DNA from: Variovorax sp. SG517
GTDB lineage: Bacteria > Pseudomonadota > Gammaproteobacteria > Burkholderiales > Burkholderiaceae_C
Assembly (NCBI RefSeq): GCF_013376045.1
Contig: NZ_JABMJG010000001.1
Span: forward strand, 682,001-746,000
Length of the DNA: 64,000 bases
Reading direction: 5' to 3'
Positions 33,878 through 43,657 of this stretch are shown in pieces (positions within the stretch are counted from its first letter, which is position 1; each line of letters opens with the position of its first letter). The notes beneath the pieces were generated by a model. That model was not told the origin of the DNA and searched no databases. It saw only the letters and a program-made list of their open reading frames with translations. Position numbers and translations under genes: made by a program.

Positions 33878-34642
33878 ATGACCACTGCCCTGCACAAAGT
33901 TCCGCCCCGCCCCGTGCTCACGCTGGCCGGCCACGGGCACAAGAAGCCGGACCCCGCCGCGCCCGCGCACCGCATCTGCTCTCCTGAAGGCGAATCCGCG
34001 AGCAGCGCGGCAACCACGCTGGCCATCCGGCAGCTCGCCGCCACCTTCCAGCCGACCTTCGGGCGCATGCACGTGCTGCGCGACCTCGTCATTCCGATGT
34101 ACGAAGGCAGCGCCGTTCCCACGGCGCGCTTCGATGTCGCGCTGGTGTGCGAGGCTGGCCTGTACCTTTTCGAGGTGAAGGGATGGCGCAACGCAGTGGT
34201 GTACCGCAAGACCTCGGCCCACGCGGTGCCGCGCTGGTTCCTGCGCCAGCATGGTCACTCGCTGGCGCGCGAGGTGAAGGACCCGGCCTGGCAGTGCGGC
34301 CGCAAGACCACGCACCTGCGCAGCCTGCTGCCGTCCGAGCTGCGGGTGCAGTACTTCGTGCTGCTGCCCTTCGATGGCGTGGAGCTCGAAGGCGTGATGC
34401 CCAGCGTCGTCGTCACGCCGCAGGACCTGCCCTACATCGCCCGCGTGGCGCGCAACAACGGCCGCAGCGAGCAGGGCTACCCCATGCTCGACGCCGCCGC
34501 CATCGACCGCACGCTGCAGCTGCTGACCGACCTGCAGGGCGACCTGACGGTGGACGACCACATGCGCAACTGCCGCGACCGCAACACGCACGCACCCGCA
34601 CCAGTCAGGCAGGCGCACCCCGGTTCGCTGAAGCTGCAATGA
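33878..34642 (+). CDS. NERD-domain protein, copy B
   Basis: 254 residues. The core pattern TARFDVALV (Asp86) ... YLFEVKGW (Glu99, Lys101) matches the NERD protein at 2826-3494, with the shared blocks REVKDPAWQ, QYFVLLP, GVMP and QDLPYIAR. An extra polar N-terminus of about 35 residues is present. Likely cytoplasmic with possible nuclease fold; function untested. AAGGAG lies 9 bases before the ATG. It is 4 bases from the response regulator gene, so they are one operon. Confidence 0.8.
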   Translation: MTTALHKVPPRPVLTLAGHGHKKPDPAAPAHRICSPEGESASSAATTLAIRQLAATFQPTFGRMHVLRDLVIPMYEGSAVPTARFDVALVCEAGLYLFEVKGWRNAVVYRKTSAHAVPRWFLRQHGHSLAREVKDPAWQCGRKTTHLRSLLPSELRVQYFVLLPFDGVELEGVMPSVVVTPQDLPYIARVARNNGRSEQGYPMLDAAAIDRTLQLLTDLQGDLTVDDHMRNCRDRNTHAPAPVRQAHPGSLKLQ

Positions 34643-34646
34643 CGCG

Positions 34647-35336
34647 ATGAGCCGCATCCTGCTGGTGGAGGAAGGCGAAGGCGCCGCATCGGTCCTGCTG
34701 GACGAGTTGCGCCGCGCCGGGCACGAGGCCGAGCACATCGAGGACGGCGCGGTCGCGCTGCACCGCATGCTGACTTCGCCGCCCGCGCTCACCCTGCTCG
34801 GCGTGGAGTTGCCGCGCGTGAGCGGCCTGCAGATCCTGGAGAAGATCCGCGCGCGCAGCGACCACCCGATCATCATGCTGACGGCGCGCGCGCAGGAGTC
34901 CGACCGGCTGCGCGGCTTCGATCTCGGCGCGGACGACTACGTGTGCAAGCCCTTCTCGCCGAGGGAAGTGGTGGTGCGCATCCACACCGTGCTGCGCCGC
35001 TGCTCACAGCGCCGCCACGTGGCCCGCCCTTCGATGCCGATCACCTTCGGGACCGTGCGCGGCTGCGCGATTCTCGACGGGCACTACCTGCCGCTGACGC
35101 GCCGCGAGTCGCTGCTGCTGCGCGCGCTCTCGCAGGAGCCGGGTCGCGTGCTCACGCGCTCGAAGCTGCTCGAGGCCGCGTTCCCGGAGGCGCTGGACGT
35201 CAACGAGCGCGTCGTCGACACGCACATCAAGAACCTCAGGAAGAAGCTGGCCACCGTCTCGGCCGCGCACGACTGGATCCGCTCGGTCTACGGCGTGGGC
35301 TTCGCATGGGAATCTCGGGCCAGGCAGGACGCCTGA
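34647..35336 (+). CDS. Atypical OmpR-family response regulator without phospho-acceptor Asp
   Basis: 229 residues. Sequence aligns without gaps to the regulator at 8022-8714 through most of the receiver domain, but position 52 is Gly (LTLLGVELP instead of LTLLDIMLP) and the acidic pair is Glu8-Glu9. Thr and Lys positions (MLTAR, CKPFSPRE) are kept. It therefore cannot be phosphorylated normally. The winged helix (VNERVVDTHIKNLRKKLA, DWIRSVYGVGFAWE) is intact and nearly that of the paralogue. No kinase gene is adjacent. It may bind the same DNA constitutively or dimerise with the active paralogue. Confidence 0.88.
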   Translation: MSRILLVEEGEGAASVLLDELRRAGHEAEHIEDGAVALHRMLTSPPALTLLGVELPRVSGLQILEKIRARSDHPIIMLTARAQESDRLRGFDLGADDYVCKPFSPREVVVRIHTVLRRCSQRRHVARPSMPITFGTVRGCAILDGHYLPLTRRESLLLRALSQEPGRVLTRSKLLEAAFPEALDVNERVVDTHIKNLRKKLATVSAAHDWIRSVYGVGFAWESRARQDA

Positions 35337-35345
35337 GCCGGTCGA

Positions 35346-35372
35346 GAAAATCCCGCCGCGCGGCGCCGGCGG
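35346..35372 (-). terminator. Terminator of the ABC transporter operon
   Basis: On the minus strand CCGCCG (35372-35367) pairs with CGGCGG (35358-35353) and is followed by GATTTTCTC. It starts immediately after the binding-protein stop codon and also separates the convergent response regulator gene. Confidence 0.55.
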
Positions 35373-35373
35373 T

Positions 35374-36216
35374 TCAGGGCAGCATCTCGAACTTGAGCTC
35401 GGCCAGCGGCGTGACCTTCTCCTCGCGCACCATCTTGTATTCGGTGTTCGGGCCCAGCCACTTGGCCCAGATGCGGTCGAGCTCGCCCGACTTCTCCAGC
35501 GCATAGAGGGCGGCGTTCACCTTCGACAGCAGCACTGGCTCGTCCTTCTTCATGCCGATGCCCACGGGCTGCAGCACCATCGGCTCCTTGATCATCTTCA
35601 GCGCCACGCCTTCGGTCTTCGACTGGTTGACCAGCTTGGTGATGGTCATGGTGTTGGCGACCATGCCGACCGACTTGTTCTGCTGCACCGCCATGAAGGC
35701 CGAGCCCGTGTCCTGGAAGGTGACGGGCTCGGAGCCGTTCATCTTGATCGACAGCTCGGAGGTCGAGCCCTTGGTCGAGCTCAGCCGCTTGCCCTTGAAG
35801 TCGGCCTTGGCGGCGCCGGGGTCGGAGGCCTTCACGGCCAGCATTTCCTTGGCCACGTAGTACGGGTCGCTGAACTGGATCTGCTCGCCGCGGCTCTTCG
35901 TGTAGGCCAGGTTGGCCACGGTCACGTCGACGCGGCCGAGCTTCACCTCGGGCACGCGCGCTTCCACAGACAGCGGCGTGACCTTGGCGGCGAGGCCCAG
36001 CTCCTTGGCCAGGGCGTTGCACAGGTCGACGTCGTGGCCCACCATCTCGCGCGTCTTGGGGTCCGGCGCGGCGAAGGGCGGAACGTCAGCGAAGGTGCCG
36101 CACCTGAGTTCCTTGCGCTGGCTGATGTCGCTCCACTGGTCGGCATGCGCGAGCAGCGAGGCCATGCCAAGGCAGGTGCCGATGGCGGCGAGGCGGAAGA
36201 CGGTTTCTTTCGACAT
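35374..36216 (-). CDS. Polar amino acid ABC transporter, periplasmic binding protein
   Basis: 280 residues. Signal peptide to ASLLAHA (about residue 25). The SBP family 3 pattern is clear: LRCGTFADVPPFAAPDPKTREMVGHDVDLCNALAKELG, then VEARVPEVKLGRVDVTVANLAYTKSR and a C-terminal IWAKWLGPNTEY. It captures an amino acid or a related compound for the permeases at 37042-38516. Last gene of the minus-strand set 39306-35374. The ligand cannot be told from sequence; the pxp/acc cluster upstream suggests a lactam or amino acid derivative. Confidence 0.9.
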   Translation of the reverse strand: MSKETVFRLAAIGTCLGMASLLAHADQWSDISQRKELRCGTFADVPPFAAPDPKTREMVGHDVDLCNALAKELGLAAKVTPLSVEARVPEVKLGRVDVTVANLAYTKSRGEQIQFSDPYYVAKEMLAVKASDPGAAKADFKGKRLSSTKGSTSELSIKMNGSEPVTFQDTGSAFMAVQQNKSVGMVANTMTITKLVNQSKTEGVALKMIKEPMVLQPVGIGMKKDEPVLLSKVNAALYALEKSGELDRIWAKWLGPNTEYKMVREEKVTPLAELKFEMLP

Positions 36217-36262
36217 GGTGGACTCCTGGGAGATTGCGGGAACTGGACGAAGGAAGACGGAT

Positions 36263-37041
<779 letters not shown>

Positions 37042-37045
<4 letters not shown>

Positions 37046-37803
37046 GGCTGGGGCGCCGCCACCGAAGGCAGCGGCGTGCCGTCTCCGGCCGCGGGTTGCG
37101 CCTGCGCCGTGCCGAGCCGCCTGTGCGCGATGCGCCGCTCCAGCCATTGCGTGAGCTGCGTCAGGCTGAAGCAGACCACGTAGTAGGTCATCGCGAGGAT
37201 GAAGAACACCTGGAAGGGCTTGGTCAGCAGCTGGTTGTTGATCTGGTTGGCCGCGAAGGTGAGTTCCTGCACGTTGATCACGTAGCCCAGCGTGGTCTCC
37301 TTGATGGTGGAGATGAACTGGCTCAGCATGCTGGGCAGCATGTTGTAGAGCGCCTGCGGCAGGATCACGAACCACATGGTGCCCAGGTGGCTGTGGCCCA
37401 GTGCGCGCGCCGCTTCGGCCTGCCCCTTGGGCAGGGCCTGGATGCCCGCGCGCACCACCTCGGAGAGATAGGCGCCCTCGTAGATCACCAGCGTGCACAG
37501 CATGGTGGTGAAGCCCGACACATCGCGCCCGATGAGCAGCGGCACCAGAAAGTAGACCCACAGGATCACCATCAGGAGCGGCACGCCGCGCACCGCGTAC
37601 ACCAGCACGGTGGCGGGCCAGCGCAGCACGCGCCAGGGCGACAGCCGCGCCAGCGCGAGCAGCACCGACAGCGGAAAGGCCAGCACGATGCCCAGCACCG
37701 AGAGGATCAGCGTGGCGACGATGCCGCCGAGCGGGCCGTTGGGGTACTGACCGACCAGCAGCAGCAGCCAGTTGTCGCGCAGGATTTCGTAGACGCCGTA
37801 CAT
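37042..37803 (-). CDS. Polar amino acid ABC transporter permease 2
   Basis: 253 residues, five to six helices. The HisM-type cytoplasmic EAA loop is present: [23 protein letters not shown], and the family motif [18 protein letters not shown]. The C-terminal tail is polar and Pro-rich. Its start is 11 bases after the first permease. It pairs with that permease to form the membrane channel. Confidence 0.92.
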
Positions 37804-37814
37804 GCGATTCCCGC

Positions 37815-38516
37815 TTACCTTGCACCCGCGATGCGGTAGCGCCGCGACAGCCATCCGCCCACGGCCATGATGAGCAGCGAGCACACCAGGTACAGCACGG
37901 TGGCCACGCTGTAGGCCTCGAAGGTGCGGAAGCTCTGGCTCTCGATCTCCTTCACCGCGTGCGTGAGTTCGGCCACGCCGATGGCCATGGCCAGGCTGCT
38001 GTTCTTGAAGAGCGACACGCTGTGGTTGACCAGCGCCGGCACTGCGTTGCGGATGGCCTGCGGCAGCATCACGTGGCGCATGGAGCCGATGTAGCCGTGG
38101 CCGAGCGCGCGCGCCGCCTCGGCCTGGCCCACCGGGATGGCACGCAGGCCCGAGCGCATGTCCTCGCTGAAGTAGGCCGCCTGGCACAGCCCGAGCGCGA
38201 CGATGGACAGCAGCCGCTCCGCGTTGTTGGCCGACAGCCAGCCCTGCAGCGCGTCGGGCAGCAGGCTGAAGATGCCGAAATACCAGAACATGAGCTGCAC
38301 CAGCGTCGGCACGTTGCGGTGGTAGGAGATGTAGCCGGCCACCACGCGCCCGGCGACGCGGCTCGGCGTGAGCCGCACCACCAGCAGCACGACGGCCATG
38401 GTCATCGCCAGCAGCCAGGAGCCGGCCGCGATCCGCAGCGTCTCCAGCATGCCGTGCAGCAGCATGTCGCCGAACTCGGGTTTCAGCAGGATCGCCAGCA
38501 GGTCGAAGTCCTTCAT
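37815..38516 (-). CDS. Polar amino acid ABC transporter permease 1
   Basis: 233 residues. Helices and the motif [19 protein letters not shown], followed by the EAA loop [28 protein letters not shown], identify a HisMQ-type permease. It is 37 bases past the SDR gene stop, in the same operon. Confidence 0.92.
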   Translation of the reverse strand: MKDFDLLAILLKPEFGDMLLHGMLETLRIAAGSWLLAMTMAVVLLVVRLTPSRVAGRVVAGYISYHRNVPTLVQLMFWYFGIFSLLPDALQGWLSANNAERLLSIVALGLCQAAYFSEDMRSGLRAIPVGQAEAARALGHGYIGSMRHVMLPQAIRNAVPALVNHSVSLFKNSSLAMAIGVAELTHAVKEIESQSFRTFEAYSVATVLYLVCSLLIMAVGGWLSRRYRIAGAR

Positions 38517-38553
38517 GCGCTGTTCCTTTGGCTGGCGTGCATCGGCCCGGTGC

Positions 38554-39306
38554 TCAGCCGCGCGGCGTTTCGGGACGGGTGGTCGAGAGGCCGCCGGGCA
38601 CCTGCAGCGTGGGCGTGATCTCCATGTGGCCCACGTTCACCGCGATGGGTGCCGAGATGGCGAAGGCGATGGCGTTCGCGATGTCCTCGGCCTGCGGCAG
38701 CTCGAAGCCCTCGACGAAGCGCTTGTAGGTGTCCTCGGAGTCGCCGTGCACGTGCGCGAAGATGTCGGTGGCCACGCGGCCCGGGCAGATCTCGGTGACG
38801 CGCACGCGCTTGCCGAAGCAGTCGATGCGCAGCTGGCGCGACAGCATGCTCACCGCCGCCTTGGTCGCGTGGTAGGTGCTGTTGCCGCCGAAGTTGTAGG
38901 CGCCCGCGATGGAGCTGATGTTGACCACGTGCCCGCGGTCGCGCGCCGCCATGCCGGGCACCACGAGCCGGCACAGGTGCAGCACGGCGCGCAGGTTCAC
39001 GTCCACCAGCAGGTCGATGCCTTCGGCGTCCGCCTTGAGGATGGAACCCGGGCGGTCCACGCCAGCGTTGTTGACCAGCACGTCGAACTCGACTTCCTGC
39101 GCGAGCCGGGTGATGCCCGCGATGTCGCTCACGTCGATGGCGTGCGGAATGCAGCCGGTGCGCGCGGCGAGGTCGGCCAGCTTGTCGGCGCTGCGCGCGA
39201 GCGCGTGCACCTTCAGCCCTTCCTTGCTCAGGCGCTCGACGACGGCGGCGCCGATGCCCGATGAGGCCCCGGTCACCAGTGCGGTCTTGTAGTCGGAAAA
39301 CGGCAT
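38554..39306 (-). CDS. Short-chain dehydrogenase/reductase (SDR)
   Basis: 250 residues. NAD(P)-binding TGASSGIG (13-20), NNAG (about 80), catalytic Ser in NISSIAG and Tyr-x-x-x-Lys in YHATK are all present. The Arg-containing ARS after strand 2 (ALARSADK) suggests NADP preference. First gene of the unit that includes the ABC transporter, so its substrate probably comes from that uptake. A LysR-type palindrome lies 92 bases upstream (39398-39412). Confidence 0.88.
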   Translation of the reverse strand: MPFSDYKTALVTGASSGIGAAVVERLSKEGLKVHALARSADKLADLAARTGCIPHAIDVSDIAGITRLAQEVEFDVLVNNAGVDRPGSILKADAEGIDLLVDVNLRAVLHLCRLVVPGMAARDRGHVVNISSIAGAYNFGGNSTYHATKAAVSMLSRQLRIDCFGKRVRVTEICPGRVATDIFAHVHGDSEDTYKRFVEGFELPQAEDIANAIAFAISAPIAVNVGHMEITPTLQVPGGLSTTRPETPRG

Positions 39307-39375
39307 GTTCGGTTCTTTCGGTTGGGGCAGATGACTGCCTGGATTTCACTGTAGCCAGCGCCTGCCGGCGGCGCC

Positions 39376-39412
39376 AAGACGGATTGGCTGTGGAGCGATA
39401 AGCCCCCCTTAT
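39376..39412. promoter_or_regulatory. LysR-type operator upstream of the SDR/ABC operon
   Basis: AAGACGGATTGGCTGTG (39376-39392), five bases, then the palindrome ATAAG-CCCCC-CTTAT (39398-39412) with the T-N11-A core of LysR sites. The same 37-base arrangement, with the same spacing, lies at 44176-44212. Confidence 0.7.
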
Positions 39413-39473
39413 GTCGCCCGCGATCCGTGCATATGACCAAGGGTAAGCACCATGTTCGTGCCCTGGTCGTCGA

Positions 39474-40238
39474 TCAGCTCGCCTGCCTGGAGATCGGCAC
39501 CACGCGCCCCGCCTGCTCGACCACGCCGCGCACGGCGCGCGCCAGCTCGACGGCGCCGGGCGTGTCGCCGTGCAGCAGGATCGAGTGCACGCGCATCGGG
39601 ATCTTCCGGCCGGTGACGCTGGTGACGGTGCCGTCGTCCAGCAGCTGGCGCACGCGCGCCAGCACCGCCTCGCGCTCGTGGATCACCGCGCCGGGCAGCT
39701 TGCGCGGCACCAGCAGGCCATCGTCGCCGCAGGCGCGGTCGGCCAGGAAGGTCCTGCGCACGCGCAGGCCGCAGCGTTCGGCCGCGTCCTCGATGGCCCG
39801 GCTCGCGGAGGTGCTGACGGTGAGCGAAGGATCGAAGTCGGCCACCGCGCGCACCAGCGGCCCGGCCAGCGCGGCATCGGCCGCGGCCATGTTGCCGAGC
39901 GCGCCATGGAAGCTCATGTGCGTCATGCGGTGGCCCGCCGTGCGAGCCATGCCGTCGAGCGCGGCGAGCTGGTAGAGCACGTAGGCCGCCAGCTCCTTCG
40001 TCTCGATCTGCATCTGCCGGCGGCCGAATCCCATCAGGTCGGGAAAGCCCACGTGCGCGCCCACGTCCACGCCGCGCTGGCGCGCCATGCGCACCGTGCG
40101 GTCCATGATGACCGGGTCGCCCGCATGGAAGCCGCAGGCCACGTTGGCGGAGGAGACGATGTCGAGCAGGGCTTCGTCCTCGCCCATGCGCCAGGGGCCG
40201 AAGCCTTCGCCGAGGTCCGCGTTCAAGTCGATGTCCAT
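39474..40238 (-). CDS. pxpA: 5-oxoprolinase subunit A (LamB/YcsF family)
   Basis: 254 residues. The family start DLNADLGEGFGPW and the following NVACGFHAGDP, GAHVGFPDLMGFGRR and RTFLADRA...LVPRKLPGAVI blocks are clear. With PxpB and PxpC it makes the ATP-dependent 5-oxoprolinase in E. coli and Bacillus; here biotin-carboxylase genes are mixed in, so the true substrate may differ. It ends the acc/pxp operon, 22 bases after the second carrier gene. Confidence 0.9.
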   Translation of the reverse strand: MDIDLNADLGEGFGPWRMGEDEALLDIVSSANVACGFHAGDPVIMDRTVRMARQRGVDVGAHVGFPDLMGFGRRQMQIETKELAAYVLYQLAALDGMARTAGHRMTHMSFHGALGNMAAADAALAGPLVRAVADFDPSLTVSTSASRAIEDAAERCGLRVRRTFLADRACGDDGLLVPRKLPGAVIHEREAVLARVRQLLDDGTVTSVTGRKIPMRVHSILLHGDTPGAVELARAVRGVVEQAGRVVPISRQAS

Positions 40239-40260
40239 CGGGGTGTCCTTCTCTTGATCG

Positions 40261-40644
40261 TCAGAGCGGGTGCAGGTCGAGCAGTGGCGTGCCGTATCCG
40301 ACGGCAACACCGTCGGCCACGTGGATGCCGTCGACGACGCCCGCCCGCGGCGCCGTCACCGGCAGCAGCAGCGGGCCGATCTTCAGCAGGCCGAGGGCCT
40401 GGCCGGCTTCCACGCGAGCGCCGGTGCGCGCCAGCGGCGCCGTTGCGAGCGGGCGGCCGTGCAGGAAGACGCCGAGCGAGGGGGCCTTGATCGGCACCGG
40501 CTCGATCTCTTCTTCGTCCTGCGGCAGCTCGACGATTTCATCGCCCTGCCGAGCGAGGCGCAGCGTGCCTTCCGGCGTGCGCAGTTCCAGCAGGCCTATG
40601 TCGGTGCCTGCCAGCCAGGCGACGAGTCGGGAAACGTCCTGCAT
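40261..40644 (-). CDS. Biotinyl/lipoyl-carrier-like protein without the biotin Lys motif
   Basis: 127 residues. The C-terminal half (about 50-127) has the AccB-like hammerhead: IKAPSLGVFLHGRP ... GARVEAGQALGLLKIG and TAPRAGVVDGIHVADGVAVGYGTPLLDL. The biotin motif EAMKM is absent; aligned with the AccB at 43658, the lysine position holds Pro in GPLLLPV. It should not be biotinylated and may be structural, or take part in holding subunits together. It lies between pxpC and pxpA with gaps of 5 and 22 bases. Confidence 0.72.
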   Translation of the reverse strand: MQDVSRLVAWLAGTDIGLLELRTPEGTLRLARQGDEIVELPQDEEEIEPVPIKAPSLGVFLHGRPLATAPLARTGARVEAGQALGLLKIGPLLLPVTAPRAGVVDGIHVADGVAVGYGTPLLDLHPL

Positions 40645-40649
40645 GCGGG

Positions 40650-41639
40650 TCAGTTCCTCGCGGCGGGCGCGCCGCGATGCAATCCCACCATGCGCGCCAC
40701 CTTGTCGAGCCAGGCGCGCACCTCGTCGAGGGCATCCAGCGCCTCGTCCCAGGTGGTCTCGATGAAGCGGATGCGGCTGCCGATGGGCGCCTGCCCGAGG
40801 CGCCACATGTCGGCCTCGATCACGGTGCCGAACTTGGGATAGCCGCCCGAAGGCTGGGCGTCGCGCATCTGGATGATCGGCTGACCGCTGTGCGGCACCT
40901 GGATCACGCCGGGCACGATGCCGTGCGAGCGCAGCTCCATCGGCGCGATGGGCCGCAGCGCCTCGCCTTCGAGCCGGTAGCCGTAGCGGTCGCTCTGCGG
41001 CGTGATCTTCCATTCGCCGGCCCAGAAGGCGTCGCGCGAGGCAGGCTCGAAAGCCGTGTACTCGGCCGCGGGCAGCACGCGCACGGCCATCGCGCCATTG
41101 CGCTCCAGCGGCAGCGCGAGCGCGGGCGGCACCAGGCCGAAGCCGGTGCGGCATGCATTGCCCGCACCCGCCGCACGCAGCAGGTCGCCCTTGCGCAGCG
41201 CGCGTCCCTCATGGCCGCCGAAGGCGCCGCGCAGCTGCGTGCTGCGCGAGCCCAGCACCTCGGGCACGTCGATGCCGCCGGCCACGCACAGCACCGCGCG
41301 GCTGCCGCGCTGCGTGCCGCCCTGCGGCAGGCCCAGCGTGAGCACCTGTCCGGCGCGCGCCTGGTGCACCCACCACGGCAACAGGTGCTGGTCGTCGAGC
41401 CTGGCGGCGCAATCGGCGCCGGTGAGCGCGAAGGCGCAGTCCTCGTCGAAGAGCACCTTGAACGGGAACACCGGCACCTCTACGGCGGCCGCGCCGAGCG
41501 CGTTGCCCAGCAGCAGGTTGCCGGCGGCCAGCGCGAGGTTGTCCATGGCACCCGAGGTGCCCACGCCCCAACGCAGGCTGCCGGTGCGGCCCAGGTCCTG
41601 CACGGTGGCGAGCGCGGCGGAGGAAAGAATCTCGATCAT
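40650..41639 (-). CDS. pxpC: 5-oxoprolinase subunit C / carboxyltransferase-like (KipA family)
   Basis: 329 residues. Typical start [19 protein letters not shown] and the motifs GAMDNLALAAGNLLLGN, CVAGGIDVPEVLGSRST, SDRYGYRLEG and GYPKFGTVIEADMWRLGQ. This family is related to the carboxyltransferase part of urea carboxylase. The start overlaps the pxpB stop (ATGA), so the two subunits are coupled. Confidence 0.92.
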   Translation of the reverse strand: MIEILSSAALATVQDLGRTGSLRWGVGTSGAMDNLALAAGNLLLGNALGAAAVEVPVFPFKVLFDEDCAFALTGADCAARLDDQHLLPWWVHQARAGQVLTLGLPQGGTQRGSRAVLCVAGGIDVPEVLGSRSTQLRGAFGGHEGRALRKGDLLRAAGAGNACRTGFGLVPPALALPLERNGAMAVRVLPAAEYTAFEPASRDAFWAGEWKITPQSDRYGYRLEGEALRPIAPMELRSHGIVPGVIQVPHSGQPIIQMRDAQPSGGYPKFGTVIEADMWRLGQAPIGSRIRFIETTWDEALDALDEVRAWLDKVARMVGLHRGAPAARN

Positions 41640-42292
41640 CGGACGATGCCCTCCACGCGGAAGCGGATCATGTCGCCCGGCTGCAGCGCCGCGGGCGGGT
41701 CTTTCGCCGGGTCGAAGAACACCATCGAGGTGCTGCCGATGGTGTTCCAGCCGCTGGGGCCGGCCGATGCCGACACGCCCGTCTGCGCCCCGCCGATCGA
41801 CACCGCGCCGCCCGGGATGCTCAGCACCGGCACCTTGCGCCGGGGCGTGGCGATGCGCGGATCCATGCCGCCCAGGTAGCAGTAGCCAGGGTGGCTGCCC
41901 AAGGCATACACCGGATAGAGCGGCGCGCTGTGCAGCTCGACGATGGCGTCGATGCCCAGGCCGGTGTGCGCCATCACGTCCGCCATGTGCGGGCCGCCCT
42001 CGCCGCCGTAGACCACCGGCAGCTCGACGATGCGGCCTTCGCGCCGCATGGCGGTGGCCGCGTCCCAGGCGTCGCACAGGCGCTCGCGCAGCGCGTCGAG
42101 GTGGCGCGGCGCACGGGTGAAGGTGAGCATCAGGTTGTTCATGCCCGGCACCGCCTCGCGTACCTCGGGCCAGCGCTCGGCTTCGTGCGCCAGGGCCCAG
42201 ATGCGCTGCTGCGAGGGCAGGTTCATGGGGCCGGGTGCCTCGAACAGCAGCGCGGTGGTGCCCAGCAGGCTGATGGATGGTGCCGTGCTCAC
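41636..42292 (-). CDS. pxpB: 5-oxoprolinase subunit B (KipI family)
   Basis: 218 residues, starting with GTG in a GTGA overlap with the accC stop. Family marks: [52 protein letters not shown] and GWNTIGST. It associates with PxpC as in urea carboxylase. The tight overlap on both sides shows it is made together with AccC and PxpC. Confidence 0.92.
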   Translation of the reverse strand: MSTAPSISLLGTTALLFEAPGPMNLPSQQRIWALAHEAERWPEVREAVPGMNNLMLTFTRAPRHLDALRERLCDAWDAATAMRREGRIVELPVVYGGEGGPHMADVMAHTGLGIDAIVELHSAPLYPVYALGSHPGYCYLGGMDPRIATPRRKVPVLSIPGGAVSIGGAQTGVSASAGPSGWNTIGSTSMVFFDPAKDPPAALQPGDMIRFRVEGIVR

Positions 42293-43644
42293 GCCGCGCT
42301 CCTTTGCTGCAGCCAGCGTTCCAGGTGATGGATGTCGACGCCGCCCGCGGCGAAGCCCGCGTCGCGCAGCAGCTCGCGGTGCAGCGGCACGTTGGTGTCG
42401 ATGCCCTCCACGCGCGTCTCGGCCAGCGCCAGGCGCATGCGGTCGAGCGCATCGTCGCGGCTCGCGCCATGCACGATGAGCTTGGCGATCATCGAGTCGT
42501 AGTACGGCGGCACGCGGTAGCCCGCGCCCGCATGCGAATCGACACGCACGCCGAACCCGCCGGGCATCTGCCAGCCCGTGATGCGGCCCGGCGCCGGCGC
42601 GAAGGTGTCGGGGTTCTCGGCATTGATGCGGCACTCGATCGCATGGCCCTGGCAGCGCACGTCGGCCTGCGCGATCGACAGGCGCTCGCCGCGCGCCACG
42701 CGCAACTGCTGCTGCACGATGTCGATGCCGGCGGTCATCTCGGTCACGGGGTGCTCCACCTGCAGGCGCGTGTTCATCTCGATGAAATAGAAGGCACCCT
42801 TCTCGTAGAGGAACTCAAAGGTGCCTACGCCGCAGTAGCCGATCTGCCTGCACGCGGCCGCGCAGCGCTCGCCCACTTCGGCCAGCAGCGCCTCGTCGAT
42901 GCCGGGCGCGGGCGCTTCCTCGATCACCTTCTGGTGGCGCCGCTGCAGCGAGCAGTCGCGGCTGCCCAGCCACACGGCGTTGCCGTGGTCGTCGGCCAGC
43001 ACCTGGATCTCGACATGGCGCGGGTGCAGCAGGAACTTCTCGATGTAGACCTCGGGGTTGCCGAAGGCCTGTCGCGCCTCCTCGCGCGTGAGTGCGATGG
43101 CATCGGGCAGCGCGGCCTCGTCGTGCACCACGCGCATGCCGCGACCGCCTCCGCCGCCCGCGGCCTTGACGATGACGGGAAAGCCGATCCCGCGCGCCAG
43201 CGCCTGCACGGCGGAGGCATCGTCCGGCAGCGCCTCGTCGGGGCCGGGCACGCATGGCACGCCGGCCTTGCGCATTGCGCGCTTGGCCGAGACCTTGTCG
43301 CCCATGGTGCGGATGCATGCGGCGCTGGGGCCGATGAAGACCAGGCCGGCTTCTTCGCAGCGCTGCGCGAAGCCCGCGTTCTCCGAAAGGAAGCCGTAGC
43401 CGGGATGGATCGCCTGCGCGCCGCTCACTTCGGCGGCGAAGAGGATGGCGGCCTGGTCGAGGTAGCTCAGGCCCGGCGCGGCGGGGCCGATGCACAGCGC
43501 CTGGTCGGCCTGCGCGACGTACGTCGCGTCGCGGTCGGCCTCCGAGTGCACGGCCACGGTACGCAGGCCGAGTCCGCGGCAGGCGCGCTGGATGCGCAGC
43601 GCGATCTCGCCGCGGTTGGCGATGAGGACGGTGTCGAACGGCAT
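42289..43644 (-). CDS. accC: Biotin carboxylase (AccC-like)
   Basis: 451 residues. ATP-grasp enzyme with the N-terminal [16 protein letters not shown], the glycine loop [26 protein letters not shown], the active-site [15 protein letters not shown] and ECRINAEN. It carboxylates biotin on the carrier protein with ATP and bicarbonate. This copy belongs to a catabolic pxp cluster rather than to the fatty-acid accBC pair, which normally is next to prmA or accA-type genes. It lies 13 bases after accB. Confidence 0.92.
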   Translation of the reverse strand: MPFDTVLIANRGEIALRIQRACRGLGLRTVAVHSEADRDATYVAQADQALCIGPAAPGLSYLDQAAILFAAEVSGAQAIHPGYGFLSENAGFAQRCEEAGLVFIGPSAACIRTMGDKVSAKRAMRKAGVPCVPGPDEALPDDASAVQALARGIGFPVIVKAAGGGGGRGMRVVHDEAALPDAIALTREEARQAFGNPEVYIEKFLLHPRHVEIQVLADDHGNAVWLGSRDCSLQRRHQKVIEEAPAPGIDEALLAEVGERCAAACRQIGYCGVGTFEFLYEKGAFYFIEMNTRLQVEHPVTEMTAGIDIVQQQLRVARGERLSIAQADVRCQGHAIECRINAENPDTFAPAPGRITGWQMPGGFGVRVDSHAGAGYRVPPYYDSMIAKLIVHGASRDDALDRMRLALAETRVEGIDTNVPLHRELLRDAGFAAGGVDIHHLERWLQQRSAA

Positions 43645-43657
43645 GGCGGGCGCCTCC

